From assembly GCA_023053575.1 (NCBI GenBank), contig JAKZAP010000022.1:13310518-13374517 (forward strand): DNA of 64,000 bases, given 5' to 3'. A model generated the notes under the pieces. The model saw only the letters and a program-made list of their open reading frames with translations. It did not search any database and was not told the DNA's origin. Below, one piece after another: positions 11,401 to 25,500 of this stretch (within the stretch, counting starts at the first letter, position 1; the number at the start of each line of letters is the position of its first letter). The translations under genes were made by a program, and so were the position numbers. This DNA comes from Branchinecta lynchi. Lineage: Eukaryota; Arthropoda; Branchiopoda; Anostraca; Branchinectidae.

Positions 11401-13015
11401 AGAGCTACGAGCTCATATGGCACTTGTTACGAGTAGGCACGGCTCGGTTATGTCAATGATCTAGTGTTTGCTAGGTGTCTTCCTACCAAGTTTCATCTCG
11501 ATCCGTCCACTCAAAGCGTTTTCCAATATTTCCGGTTCTCCTCCAGATCCCCCCAAAAGTCACCGGATCCGGTCCGGATTTTAAGTGGGTCGTCTGAGGC
11601 ATGAGGCCTTTCCAGATATCAAGTTCCATCGAGATCCGATCACCCGTTCAAAAGTTATAAATACCTCAAGATTCCGGATTCCCCTCCCTCCACTCCCCCC
11701 ACAGTGCCCGAATTGGCTCGGTTATGTCAATGATGTATCTAGTGTTTGCTAGGTGTCTTCCCACCAAGTTTCATCTCGATCCCTCCACTCACAGCGTTTC
11801 CCAAGATTTCCGGTTGCCCCCCTCCAGCTCCCCCCAAAAGTCACCGGATCCGGTCCGGATTTTAAATGGGTCGTCTGAGGCATGAGGTCGTTCCAAATAT
11901 CAAGTTTCATCGAGATCCGGTCACCCGTTAAGTTATAAATACCTCAAGATTCCGGATTCCCCCTCCCTCCACTCCCCCGACAGTGCCCGAATCGGCTCGG
12001 TCATGTCAATTATGTATCTAGTGTTTGCTAGGTGTCTTCCCACCAATTTTCATCTCGACCCCTCCACTCATAGTGTTTCCCAAGATTTCCGGTTGCCTCC
12101 TCCAGCTCCCCCCAAAAGTCACCGGATCCGGTCCGGATTTTAAGTGGGTCGTCTGAGGTACGAGGTCTTTCCAAATATCAAGTTCCATCGAGATCCGATC
12201 ACCCGTTCAAAAGTTATAAATACCTCAAGATTCCGGATTCCCCCTCCCTCTACTCCCCCCACAGTACCCGAATCGGCTCGGTTATGTCAATGATGTATCT
12301 AGTGTTTGCTAGGTCTCTTCCGACCAAGTTTCATCTCGATCCCTCCACTCATAGCGGTTCCCAAGATTTCCGGTTGCCCCCCTCCAGCTCCCCCCAAAAG
12401 TCACCGGATCCGGTCCGAATTTTAAGTGGGTCGTCTGAGGCATGAGGTCTTTCCAAAAATCAAGTTCCATCGAGATCCGATCACCCGTTCAAAAGTTATA
12501 AATACCTCAAGATTCCGGATTCCCCCTCCCTCCACTCCCCCCACAGTGCCCGAATCGGCTCGGTTATGTCAACGATGTATCTAGTTTTTGCTAGGTGTCT
12601 TCCCACCAAGTTTCATCTCGATCCCTCCACTCATAGCGTTTCCCAAGATTTCAAGTTGCCCCCTCCAGCTCCCCCCAAAAGTCACCGGATCCGGTCCGGA
12701 TTTTAAGTGGGTCGTCTGAGGCATGAGGTCGTTCCAAACATCAAGTTTCATCGAGATCCGATCACCCGTTCAAAAGTTAAAAATACCTCAAGATTCCGGA
12801 TTCCCCCTCCCTCCACTCCCCCCACGGTGCTCGGATCGGGGAAGTGACTATTTCCAACTTAATCATTTGGGGTCCCTGATACGCCTGCCAAGTTTTATCG
12901 TCCTAGCTTATGTGGAAGTGCCCGAACTAGCAAAACCTGGACAGACCGACACACCGACGGACGGACAGAAATTGCGATCGCTAAATGGCACTTGGCTGAA
13001 GGGCAAGCGCCATAA
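11401..13015. repeat. Satellite-bearing element with five 280-bp units
   Basis: GGCTCGG starts at 11441, 11715, 11994, 12275 and 12557, giving steps of 274, 279, 281 and 282 bp; the last unit ends at about 12840. Each unit holds TTTGCTAGGTGTCTTCC, the palindrome ACCGGATCCGGT, and TCAAGATTCCGGATTCCCC. The right flank has GACGGACGGACAG and a hairpin around TGGCACTTGGCTGAAGGGCA. Open frames across it (for example 12723-13142) are by-products of the repeat. Confidence 0.85.
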
Positions 13016-13266
13016 ACAGACAGCTACCACCATCATTATAAATTCTTCGTCGTTATCTATAGCGGGTTCAGACCAGATTATCCACCCACACGATGAAAAA
13101 TGTATAGCCTGTGTAGTTGTACGAAAAAGTTGTATGTCTTGATATGAATTAGTAGGGTATAGAATACTTTAATTTAATGTGCCTCACACTGGGCTAATCT
13201 TGAGCAGTAGTAGCATCAGTTGGTCTTCATATCACAAACCTTTAACTCGCCAGCATGCCCCACTTC

Positions 13267-13440
13267 AACGTGACCTTTAGCCACAATCGACACTGTAACA
13301 GTCAGGGGGCGGGAAATTTATATTTCCGGTTTCAACCGGATTCCGGCAACATGACCTTTAGCCTGTATCGACACTCTGACCAGACTCAAGTGGCATTAGA
13401 TTTGTAATTCCGCTTTCAACCGGATTCCATCCGGAATATG
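13267..13440. repeat. Two-copy tandem repeat downstream of DRG2
   Basis: ATGACCTTTAGCC-type sequence followed by ATCGACACT occurs twice about 85 bp apart, each ending in a TTTCAACCGGATTCC core like that of the 137-bp units. Probably a relic of the same repeat family. Confidence 0.5.
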
Positions 13441-13485
13441 CATCGGGACGAACGAAAAAACCGACGTGAAAGTCGGAAAACAGTC

Positions 13486-13491
13486 TTTATT
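13486..13491 (-). terminator. Probable DRG2 polyadenylation signal (AATAAA)
   Basis: AATAAA on the minus strand lies 22-27 nt past the DRG2 stop codon. A second AATAAA overlaps the stop codon itself at about 13512-13517. Either could direct 3' end formation; the cleavage site cannot be seen. Confidence 0.5.
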
Positions 13492-13512
13492 TAAACAAAA
13501 GCCCTAAACAAT

Positions 13513-16500
13513 TTATTTCTTGATAACTTGGATCACGTCTTCGTCGTTCATGACGTGGCTTATGCCCACTCGCTGCGGTGAATATTTCGTACTGGTTCCC
13601 TAAATGAGGAGAAGAACATATACATTTTGCCGAATCCAGCCTTAAAGCACAACTCTTACTAGAAATGATATTTTCCCTATAAATGGGTCAGAAAAAAGTT
13701 TTTCGAAACTAACCATTACTTTTCACCGGGAACTAGCGATTCTCTTATTAGCGCTTGTCGATTATATCCAGCCTTCCTGCTCTCCGACGCGGCGGCTGGG
13801 CGCAAAAGATTTGAAAACTCCACGTGCCCTGGTTAAAAAGTGAGAAAACTATGCAAATAAAAGAAGTAATAAACAGAGAATTATCACATCCTTATGTGTG
13901 AAAGAGTTGTCAGCGGACAATGAAGATTCCGGCAAACTTTTCGCTGGGTGACGGGGAAATTCGACAAGGCCGAAAAAATGCGTAGATGCGAAACGAAACA
14001 ATGGAGAAAAGTGGGGATTTTAGAAGCTTATAATTCCATATGGGAGCTAAGCATATTACAAAAGGCAGAATTAGCAAGAGGGGTCCTTTATCAAGACAAA
14101 AAGTTTGGATGAGATCCCAAAGGTGAACATTTGTTGGACTTTCTGATACAGATCATTGGGTAATACTTCACTCCGTTTACGTCGAGTCACATTCTGAGTT
14201 GTTACTATTTTGATTTGTTTTTCTTCTCATAAACGATTGCTATAGCTTAGAGGTAATAACTCGCATGAGATGTAATTTGACGACTTAAATAATGTTATAC
14301 TATGTGTGACTCAGCGCTTTGCTCGAACTACTATTATTTTTAGTATATTGTTATTTCTAGACGTAAAACCTACTATTCCCTTCATCTTTCAGGATTTTAA
14401 GTAAACAACAGAACTGAAACTTTACTGTTTTAAACAGAAAAAAGATATATCGAGGGCATCCGCCTATTTTAACCGAATCCTATGCCTGTGCCTGCAATTA
14501 TATAACATACTATTATTATTAATCAGTTTCACGGGACGACAAACAGAGAAGGTTTCAAACAGAATGAGCACATGTTGACTGACTAAAAAAGTTATAACTT
14601 TTCTCGAACAGGTATTTAGGCTAATGCATTTTACAGCGTGTTCCACCCTTCCACAAATAGTAACTATTAGTTACTATTTCCGTTCCAACCTCACCAAAAG
14701 TTACTACGCTGAACGTCCCAACCTTCTCGAAATAGTAACTAATAGTAACTATTTGCTTACCACGCTCGGGAGCGTAGTAACTATGCATCTCTGCAACATG
14801 ATTGGTCGGATTAGCCCGTGGCATGATATTCTGCTAGAAAATAGAAAAGTCGTTCCAGCCTTGACGGCAAAAAGCCAGAATTTGTGACGTCATGCGTAGT
14901 AACTAGGGTAAGTAGGATGGAACACACTCTTATTCTATGACAGAAAGTTAGCGGGATATAACTTATATAGAGGGGGTGATATGATTCGGCTCGGACAGGT
15001 TATTTGAAATGGCCGCCTCGATGTTATCTTCCGATCAACCTAGATGTCGGTATAACCTTTATTTAGTATACATTCTGTAGGTAAGGTGCGAAGCGTTTGA
15101 CTTACCCAGACTAAAGCATATTTGAAAACATCCGCTAGTGTCCTGTGAATCGTGTGACATACGTGTTCTACGCTACAATTCCGACGTAAAATGAGACAAT
15201 CATCAAAATCGGGGGGCTGGCCTGGCTTCTTCGTGTACACTCGGATAAGGGCGAGGTATTCCCAAAGCTTATCAAGCATGTAGTCAAGGTTGAGCTGGAG
15301 GTTACAACTGGAAAGAAGGCAATAATTTGAGCCTTTACAAGTTCTGGTGACCTCACCCAGAAGCAAACGTATGATATAGAGGGGTTGCCACATTTCCGAC
15401 GAAAGTGGAAACAAGACCAAAGGTTTCGATGGGATCCCAAAAATTCAATATTTGATCCAGACAATTGGGTCTTGTCTTCGCCAAATCCACTCTTCGCCAG
15501 ACTCCTTGAACATTTTTACTATTGAAATTCAGAAACAGATTAAGGCCGAATAGCTAATCACTGGAGAAAACCAAGTTCAGACATGGATTCAGCATGTATG
15601 TTTACCCCTATAAGTCACATCTGTTTTAACGAAAACTTCCTGCCACATCTGCCAATTTCCCGGTTTCGGCCGAATTCCGTAACTACGTGTCCGGCCAAAC
15701 AAGAAAGATAAAAAACGAACTCAGCGTATCTTCTTTCCCAACATTGAACGGGCCGCCGCTGAGTGACGGATGCCCTGCTAGTATCTACGCTGGGTGAGGC
15801 AGAGAACAGTTCAGCGTGCTTCTGAATTAGTCCACCAGGAATAAAACGGCTGGTTCGAGCGTGTTCGACCCTTCTAGCTATAGTAACTACTAGTTACTAT
15901 TTGCGTTCCAGCCTGGTGAAAAGTTAATAAGCTCAACGTTCCAACCTTCTCGAAATAGTAACTATGTGCTTACCACGCTTGGGAGTGTAGTAAGCGTGGT
16001 AACTACGGATCTCTGTAACCTGATTGGCTGGATTACCCCGTCGAGTGATAGCTCGACGAAAATAGAAAAATGTGTTCCAGCCTAGACGCCAAAAAGAATT
16101 CGTGACCTCATGCGTAGTAACTACGGTAAGTAGGGTGGAACACGCTCGAAGCAGCTATTTACAGTTCGCCATCCGCTCCCGCTGTACTACGAGCTTCAGA
16201 TAAAACGCAACTCAGGTGTTCTCCCAGCGGCTTATCTGTCCTTGACCCTTACCTAACAACGACACTGAAGGGTTTCCGTGCTATCCTGTCCACTTCTTCA
16301 ACGGATATCTGATCTATCTTGTTATACACATAGAGGCAAGGCAAGTAGACTCGGTTCCCTGATATGACATCGATGAGCTCGTCTGCAGTGCAGTCATCCC
16401 TGAAGAGAACCTGAAAAAGTTTTAGATAATGTATAATAAATGTTCTTTCAGCCCAGACTGACTGCAGATCGTATTTGACAGTGCAAAACGGATACGTCAG

Positions 16501-19500
16501 CTGAATTTTGTTAAGGTAAGGTACAAGGACATACCAGTGGCATATGAAAATGATGCTTCATTAAATCTTAAAGATTAAAAAAAATAAAAAATAATTAATT
16601 AAACTCTACCCTAAGGTGTTACAGATAAATGCAAACGAAAAACATCAGCACGACAATTTTATTACAAGATAAATAACAACTAAACAAACAAAAAAAAGTC
16701 AAATGGCAAGACAGGCTGAGTCACCCTATTACAGTGAAAAAGGGAGTCCCTCAGGGCAGGGTCCTATCGCCCCAGATTTTTAAATGTGCAACTGCTCAGT
16801 GCCTAAGAAAGCTTACGCCAACTTTTAACTTCCGTGGCATCGAATTTAGCTACCTGGCCTATGCTGACGACGTCCTCCTTATCAGCCGATCCAGGAAGGG
16901 CATTGAAACAAACGTTGCTAGCCTGAACCAAACGCTTGACGAGATCGGCCTATCAGTCAACGCTAGTAAATGTAAGTACGTTTGTTTCAACGCTCCTGCT
17001 ACTTTTCGGAAGCCCTCTATGAATGTTGGAGGCAATGTTCTCATAACCGAGGAAAAAATTCGATGGCTTGGTATAACAATTGCGCAAACGATGCGAAAGA
17101 TTTGTGAGGAAGCAGTTAAATCAGCAGCTAAAGGAATTAGATATGGCTACTGCAAAATTGTGCCGAACCGTTCGAGTTGTAGCAGACCTGGGCTCGGAAC
17201 GTTATATACTGCCTTTTGCGCACCGGATGTTAACTTCCTTGCTGGATTACATACTATACTCAGAAGAAAGGACATTCGACGCATACGCTCGACATACTTC
17301 AGATATCTGAGATTTCTTCTCTACCTACCCCGGCGCACACGGAACCGCTACCTGATCCGCCGTTTGTTAATTTCCGACCCATTGTTGACGCTTGAAGCCC
17401 TCTCCTCTAATTTGTGTTCTCGGATTGGAAAATTACCTGTCCACGATCCCATCAACGTGATTCTAAATTAGTGAACCTTTATGGAACATATTTGTTGAGT
17501 TTTTTGCGATTATTTTATAGTTCGCACTTACGCCCATTCATAAATACAAATACCAACCCGAGAATCCACTCGGCTACTAGCTAACTCGAAAGAAGGGCAG
17601 AAATATAGCTCTAATAGAAAAACTAATCATTTTTATGGGCTTTTCCCTCTGCTCTATGTCTTCTTTGTCCGCCCCGCAGGCACCCCCCCCCCCCCCCCCC
17701 GAAATAAATTCCTGGATACGGGCATGCCTGGTACCAATGGTTATCACATGGAGCCAGGAACATAATAAGTAAGTAAGTCATTTATTTATGACCCGCCAGT
17801 TTTAAAAGGCGGAGTAAATGAAGAAAATAAACAAAACACATAAACAAACAGACAAAGACACTTAATTTTCAATCTTCGGTCAGGAAGCAGTGGACGGCGT
17901 CATACGCTGGTTGGGCCCTGTTGTCCATGACTTCTGAAAGCGACTGGGAAACATCCAAAAGGGTAACACTTGCATCTTGAATTTCTCCGTCAATGTATGG
18001 TTGTGACATAATTTCGACAAGTGGAGCAGGTGCTTCGCATATTTATCTCACCTTTTTAATCTCCTTCTTTCGCAGAACATGAGTGACGCCAGAACGAAAT
18101 AGTATAGAAGGAGCGCAGAAGGTGCTGTACAGATTTCCCTAAGCTTTACGATTATAGCGCCCCCGGCTGGGGACGATGCGACCATAGGCGCTACGGATTG
18201 ATTTATAAACTTCTTGAACAACCGAAGAGCAAAATTTTGACAATGAAGATTTGAACGTTATGTCGAGTATGCAGAATATGCAGGCAATAGTCTTGCAAAC
18301 CAAAAAAGAAGCGGTAAGACACTGCAACAGATTACTTTCACTGCTTGAAGATTTACGCGGCTGTCTTTTTTGCTTGTAAACTAAGCGACTTTTTGGGTTC
18401 CAAAACGTTAGCACATATGGGTTCGTAAAGTTTGTTTGTCCGTCTTTTATCATGTTAACTCTCACAGGGGTTTAGATATTTTGTTGAAATTTCGTATGGA
18501 TGCGTTGGACCAAAAGTGCAGATGGAGTGAACATGCAATCTAGTTTTCTGGAAACTTGATGGCTGATGGTAGCAGATCTGCTGTTTATGTGTCCGAATGA
18601 AATCCGACAACTGAGTGGAAAGTAGGGGGTCAGAGTAACTTTGTGATACTCGCGAGAAACCAAACGGGTTTATGGGCCCTAGAAAGTGCTCGGTTTCGAC
18701 TGAAACTTGCCAACGATATTCAGTTTATCCGCGTCCGAGAACAGTGCTGCAAGGAGGTCGGAAATATTTTAATACGGGTAGGAGACGAACGGATAGTGAC
18801 TGGGATAAAACTTGAAAGGTATACAATTTATGGGACCCAGACACATAATTTGAGGCCCAAACCGCAAACCGGATCTGTCGTCCGTGGGGTGAAAGTGGGG
18901 CCGAGGGGTACCGTTATTGTAGGCTTACTGGAAGTTTTTCAGAAATGCTCCGTTCGAGTGATGCTTGATAGATGGTAGACGCAAATGCCAAATATGTGCC
19001 ATTTACCTGTCCGAACCTCTTCTTGCCGTTGCCCCGGAATCCGCGCACTGTATCCGCACTGACAAACACTGCCGATTTCCAAACAAGAATTTTACTGATC
19101 TACCTAAACAGCTCTTGTTGGTAGTTGGTACTGAAAACAGAATCTGTGCACCGACAGACGTTGCCGATTTCCCTACGACAAGTTTCATGATTTACCGACA
19201 GAGCTATCAACGGTATCAGAAACAAAATAAGGAAAGTGTTAGTCAGAGCTCTTATCGGTACCGAAATCCGAATCCGAGCACCGTCTCCGTACCGAGAAAC
19301 GCTGCCGATTTCCCAGCAAGAAATGTCCTTGCTTACCGATACAGGTTTTGTCGGTATCAGAAACGGAATGCTAAAGCGTGCCAACTGACAAACGCTGCCT
19401 ACTTCCCAAAAGGAAGTCTCCTGTTTTACCGACAGAGCTTTGGCCGGTATCAGAAACGGAGTGCCACAGCATGCCAACAAATTTGTATTCCTTTTCTAGC

Positions 19501-22500
19501 GTTTAGCTATTCGGATTAAACTTGATTGATTGATTGAAAAACGCTGTCCCAACAGAAAGTTTCCTGTTTAACTGATAGAGCTTTTATCGGTATCAGAAAC
19601 GGAATGATAAAAGTGTTACACACTGCCGATTTCCAGACAGGATTTTTTGTGCGGGGGGGGGGGGGGGGAGCTGCCCGCCCCCCCCCTAGTTTCGCCACTG
19701 GCTTGGACTGAAGGAATATATTTTTTTTTTGGTCGGACCTGGTCGGGTCCTTGATGCTCGTGCCAAGTTTCATCGTCCTAGCCCGAGCTAGCAAAATCCG
19801 GAACGACAGACCGACGGACGGACAGAAATTACGATCACCATAAGGCAATTGGCCGATGTCCCCGATGGGGCAAGTGCCATAATACTAAAGCTTATGTCAC
19901 GCGTATTCCTAAGAGCAAAACTGTAACGATCAATGAAATCGAACTCAATTACATAAAGCTTACCTCCGCGTTGAAGATCTTGTACTCGTGTAAGATCAAC
20001 TGAACCAACTTCTCATCTACTTTCGTCAGGGTTAGGGTGGAGTTGAAAGCGATGCCACCGCCCTTCTTGATCTGGAAAGTAATGAAATATTAATGTAACA
20101 TAACTACAATACAAGACGCTATAGCTACTAAGTTTCCTGGCGGCGAAGGGAAAGCAAAACCACAAAGATAAAACCGAAAAAGCTCTGCTCTTTTACTCGA
20201 CAAAGGTCTTCAGAACGAAAGATATGCCCTCCCCTCGCCCAAAGCAATCGAGCGTTTCTTGTTGACACTAAGAATAGACGACAAGTGCGTTACTTGTCAA
20301 TAAAAAAAGGGCCCTTCCGCAAGACCAAAGGTGTCGATGGGATCCCAAAAATCTAATATTTGATTCAGACAATCGAATCTTGTCTTCGCCAGATCCAGTC
20401 TTGGACAGGCTAATCATCAGAGAAAACCAAGTTCAGATATACCTCTATAAGCCATATCTATTTTGACGATACTTACCGGGACTTCCTGCCGATTTCCGAG
20501 CGAACTACTAGTCCAGCAACAAAAAAAATACAGAAACAAAACCAGCGTATCTCCTTATCCCTATAAAGAACATCTAATCAACTTTGAATAAAAGTTTGAC
20601 TTTCCGGTTATAACCGGATTCCGGAATAATTTTATGTCCGGGTAAAAAACCACTGTCATAAACCGACTCAGCCTCTCTTCTTAACCCTTAATCTGTCATC
20701 TAATCGAACTTTTGCTTTTAACAAATTTTCCGGTTGTGGCCGGATTCCGGGCGAACTAGTTGTCCAGCGAGAACATGATTTTCACCATCGTGTTTGGCAT
20801 GTCTTTTTACCAATAAATCAAACATTTAATCAACTTCAGATTTAACTTTTACTTTTAACCAACTTTCCGGTTTTAGCCGGATTCCGGGCGAACTACATGT
20901 CCGGATAGAAAATTGTTTTCACATAAGTGTTCAACATCTCTTCTTGCCCTAAATCGAACATCTAATCAACTCGAAATAAAACTTCTAATTTTAACAAACT
21001 TTCCGGTTTCGGCCGGATTCCGGGCGAACTACTTGTCCGTCGAGAAAATGGTTTTCACCATCGTCTTCAGCATGTCTTCCTACCTCTAAATCGAACATCT
21101 AATCAACTTCAAATAAAACTTTTACTTTTAACAAACTTTCCGGTTTTGGCCGGACTCCGGGCGAACTACTCGTCTGATGACAAAATAGTTTTCACCACCG
21201 TGCTCAGCATGTCTTCTTACCCCATAATCGACTATCAGATTAGCTGTTTCAAAATATTTTGTTTGCCCCTTAATTTGAACCCCCTCCCCCACACCTAAGT
21301 GTAGGGCTACAAAGCCCATCTACGAACTTGACTGGTCCGACAACCCAACGAATCCTCACACCAAGTTTCATCAAAATATCTCATTCCCTTCGAGAGTTAT
21401 CGTGCTTACAGACGGACAGACGGACAACTTTTGCGATGTCCACTTACGTTTTGGGATCCCAAAAAGGGGCTAAAAAGAAGAAAAATCATCAGAACAGGGG
21501 TCCTGCCTTACCTCGTTTTCTCGCTCATTTCCTTTCGAGTAATTTTTTCTACCGGGCTACTTAGATCAGTATATAAACGTCGAAACAGACTAAGAGTATT
21601 CAGTCAACGGTTGCGTTTTTGCAGATACCATGCTACCTGTTACCATGTTAACCGGATGAACAATTAGTGGTTTTTGCAGTTACCGTGGTATCTGACCCTA
21701 CAGTTGCTCTGCAAAAACGAAAGTTGCAGGATTTGCGATTTTAGAAATCATACAACACGAAATACTGTTATCCACTGACATACAGAGGACGTGTCCGAAA
21801 GCTCCGAAAAGAACGAAAATGCTGAATTAATTCAGCATTTTATACAGCATTTCGCTTTCGGACTTAAATTTTCGCTCAATTAATGCAGCATTAATTCAGC
21901 ATAAAATTCATCGAAGAATTCAGCAAGAATGCTAAATTTTATACTGAATTTTCAAGAAGAAACTGGCGAGTACGGCGATCCTCTCAGTATTTTCGGCGGC
22001 AAATATAAAAAATTCAAAACAACTGACAATTCGGCAAACATTCCAAATTCTAAGACAACTCGCCATCATGGCCAATGAAGAAAGGAAAGATCAAGAAGAT
22101 AAGAAGGTTGGATATCAGTGACTGATCCATTTTGTCAGCTTTACACAGCCAATTCTTTTTTCTTCTTCTTCTTCCTGACTTAAATTTTGGTATTCTAGAG
22201 GTATCAGAGAAGAAAAAAAGGTAACAGCTTTCGGACAAAACAAAAGAAAGAAAATGCAGCATTAATGCAGCATTTACAGCACCATAAAGCTTTCGGACAC
22301 GTTCAGAGTGACAAACTTCTTTCCCAGCGATTTCCAAAAAAAAAAGGCTCTTGTGTTAGTCATGATGAAAGTGAGATGAGTTTCTCAAAGATATAACGAT
22401 CAGCTACCCTGGTCCGACCGTGGTGTCTGAAAACCAGTTACGACGGTGACTGGCCAGAAACCACGATAACTGCAAAAACGCCTTTTGACCGTGGTATCCG

Positions 22501-25500
22501 ATACCACGGTAACTGCGAAAAACGAATGTAATCTAAGGCGTTATCCTCGCCGTTCCCCGAGGACTCCGCTTGAGGAGTCCCCGCATTTTCGTTTGTACTG
22601 GGGACTAACTCCTCGTAATCTTGCGAGTCCCCACGGGCGGGGAATGCTCCGATTATCATCACCACCATCAAAAAGGACACCCTTTCATATTCGGAGGGGA
22701 ATCAATTTTTGGGATCCCAAAACGTAAGTGGAGGGTTACCTATGACATCGCAAAAGTTGTCCGTCTGTCCGTCCGTCTGTTCGCACGATAACTCTCGAAG
22801 GGGTTGAGATATTTTGATTAAACTTGGCACGAGGACTCTTTAGGTCAAAGTACAAGTCAAGTTCGAAGATCGGCTATGTAGCTCTATATTTAAGGGTGAG
22901 GGAGGGGTTTGAAATTAAGGGGAACAAACAATATTTTCAAAAACTTTAAAATAGTCGAATTAGGGGTAAGGAGACATGCTGAATCTGAATATGAAATTTG
23001 TTTTCTTGCCGAACAAATAATTTACCCGGATTCCGGTGAAAACCGAAAAATTTGTGAAAAGTAAAAGTTTAATCTGAAGTTGATTGGACGTTTGATTTCG
23101 GGGCAAGAATTTCCGAATACAAAAATTATTTTTTCGCCGGACAATTAGTTCGGCTGGAAACTGGCCAAAACCGCAGAATTTGTTTAAAGTAAAAGTCTTA
23201 TTTAAATTTGCTAAGATGTTCGATTTGCGGGTTAGAAGACATGTTGAATTCGTATATGAAAATCATATTTGATGGTGGAAAACGGATACGTCAGCTGAAT
23301 TTTATTCGAGCTATATTTCGGCCCTTCTTGGCAAGAGTCAAGCAAGACTCACGAAAGAATTTACGAAGTTAAATATTTATCGCTAGGCTAGAATCTTTAG
23401 TTTTATGTTTCCCACATGTTCGTTTTTCCAACTTGAGCGGTTTTGAGCCTGTAGAGCATGTCTTCCTATCCCTAAATCGAATATCTAATCAACTTCAAAT
23501 AAAACTTTTACTTTTAACAAGCTTTCCGGTTTCGGCCGGATTCCGGGCAAACTACTTGTCCGATGACAAAACGGTTTTCACCATCGTGTTTAGCATGTCT
23601 TCTTACCCCATAATCGACTATCACATTAGCTGTTTCAAAATATTTTGTTCGCCCCTTAACCCTCCCCCCCCCCCCCTAAATGTAGGGCTACAAAGCCCAT
23701 CTACGAACTCGACTGGTCCGACGACCCAAAGAATCCTCACACCAAGTTTCATCAAAATATCTCATTTCCTTCGAGAGTCATCGTGCTTACAGACGGACAG
23801 ACGGACGGACAACTTTTGCGATGTCATAGGTATCCCTCCGCTTACGTTTTGGGATCCCAAATACAAGACTAAAGGTTTCGATGGGATCCCAAAAATTCAA
23901 TATTTGATCCAGACAATTGGGTCTTGTCTTCGCCAGACTCTTTGAACATTTTTACTATTAAATTCAGAAACAGATTAAGGCCAAAAAGCTAATCATCTGA
24001 GAAAACCAAGTTCAGATATGGATTCAGCATGTTTGTGTTAACCCCTATAAATCATGTCTGTTTTGACTAAAACTTCCTGCCTTACTTCTGCCAATTTCCT
24101 GATTTCGGCCGAATTTCGGAACTACCTATCCGCAAAAAAAAAAGAAGCTAAAAAAACGAACTCAACTTCAAATTGAAATTTAACTTACAACAAATTTTCC
24201 TGGTTCCAGCCGGATTCCGGGCGAACTATATGTCCGAGTAAAAATTAGTGTCTTACACGGATTCAGCACCTCTTCTTACCCCTAAATAGGATATCTAATC
24301 AACTACAAATACTTTTAACAATTTTCCGGTTTTGGCCGGATTCCGGCCGAACCACTTGCCCAGCGAGAAAATGATTTTCATCATCGTATTCAGCATGTCT
24401 TCTTGCTTCTAAATCGAACATCCAATCAACTTCAAATAAAACTTTTATTTTTAGCAAACTTTCAGGTTTTGGCCGGATTCTGGGAGAAAAGAGGTCCGGC
24501 AAGAAAATGGTTTTCACCATCATGTTCAGCATGTCTTCTTGCCCCATAATCGACTGTTCCATTAGCTGGTTAAAAATATTTTTCTTGCCCCTTAATTTAA
24601 ACCCCCTCCCCCACCCCTAAATATAGGGCTACAAAGCCCATCTACGAACTCGACCTTACTCTTGACCCAAAGAATCCCCACACCAAATTTCATCAAAACA
24701 TCTCATTCTCTTCGAGAGTTATCGTGCTTACAGACGGACGGACAGACGGGCGGACGTACAAGTTTTGCGATGTCATAGGTATCCCTCCACTTACATTTTG
24801 GGATCCCCAAAATGAAGCCCATGTCCATGAAGAAAAACAACATTTACATTCAGTATACGGGCGTACTTTTAATCAACTGAACTTTAAACTTCCCTCATCC
24901 TCGAACAATAATCACATGCTATTTAACAATTATATTGGTTACTTTATACTTATTGTATATATTGGACCTAATATGAATTTTCACACCAAGATTAGGTGTT
25001 ATTTTTTTTTTTTTTTTTTTGTATTAACAAGTTATGTGATATGGTAGATAAATGCCCATGTATGAGCCAGGTGTAATGATATTTCAGCAGACTACTCGGC
25101 ATATTACACTGTCTGTGTGTTTATTGTGAACGTAAAATCAGCCAGTCGACCGGTTCAAGATTTTAATGAGTAAATTACTTAAATTGAACTGCGCCAAGAC
25201 CAACAAAATACTATCCTTACCTTGAAGTAAATATTTGGTTTCTTCCTATTTAATCGGATTCCGACGGATTCAAGTTCCTTTTCAAGAAGGCCCTTCTGAA
25301 CATCTCCCTTTGTTGCATCAATCATCATGAGAACAAGGTCAGCCGTTCTGGCGACAGCAATGACCTGGAACAAAGTGAATTATAATCGACCATCCAAACT
25401 ATCCAAAAATAGCATATAATAAGTGCATCTAAAAAGCCAAGGCCATACACACATTAACATAGGTTAAAAGCCCGACGCTATTTTAGATATACTCCGCTAT

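Noticed and set aside
12723..13142. 139-codon open frame
   Set aside because: It lies across the last satellite unit and its 3' flank; it reflects repeat composition.
16734..17471. 245-codon open frame as a host gene
   Set aside because: It carries reverse transcriptase motifs (YADD, GVPQG) and LINE C-terminal blocks, so it is a retrotransposon remnant.
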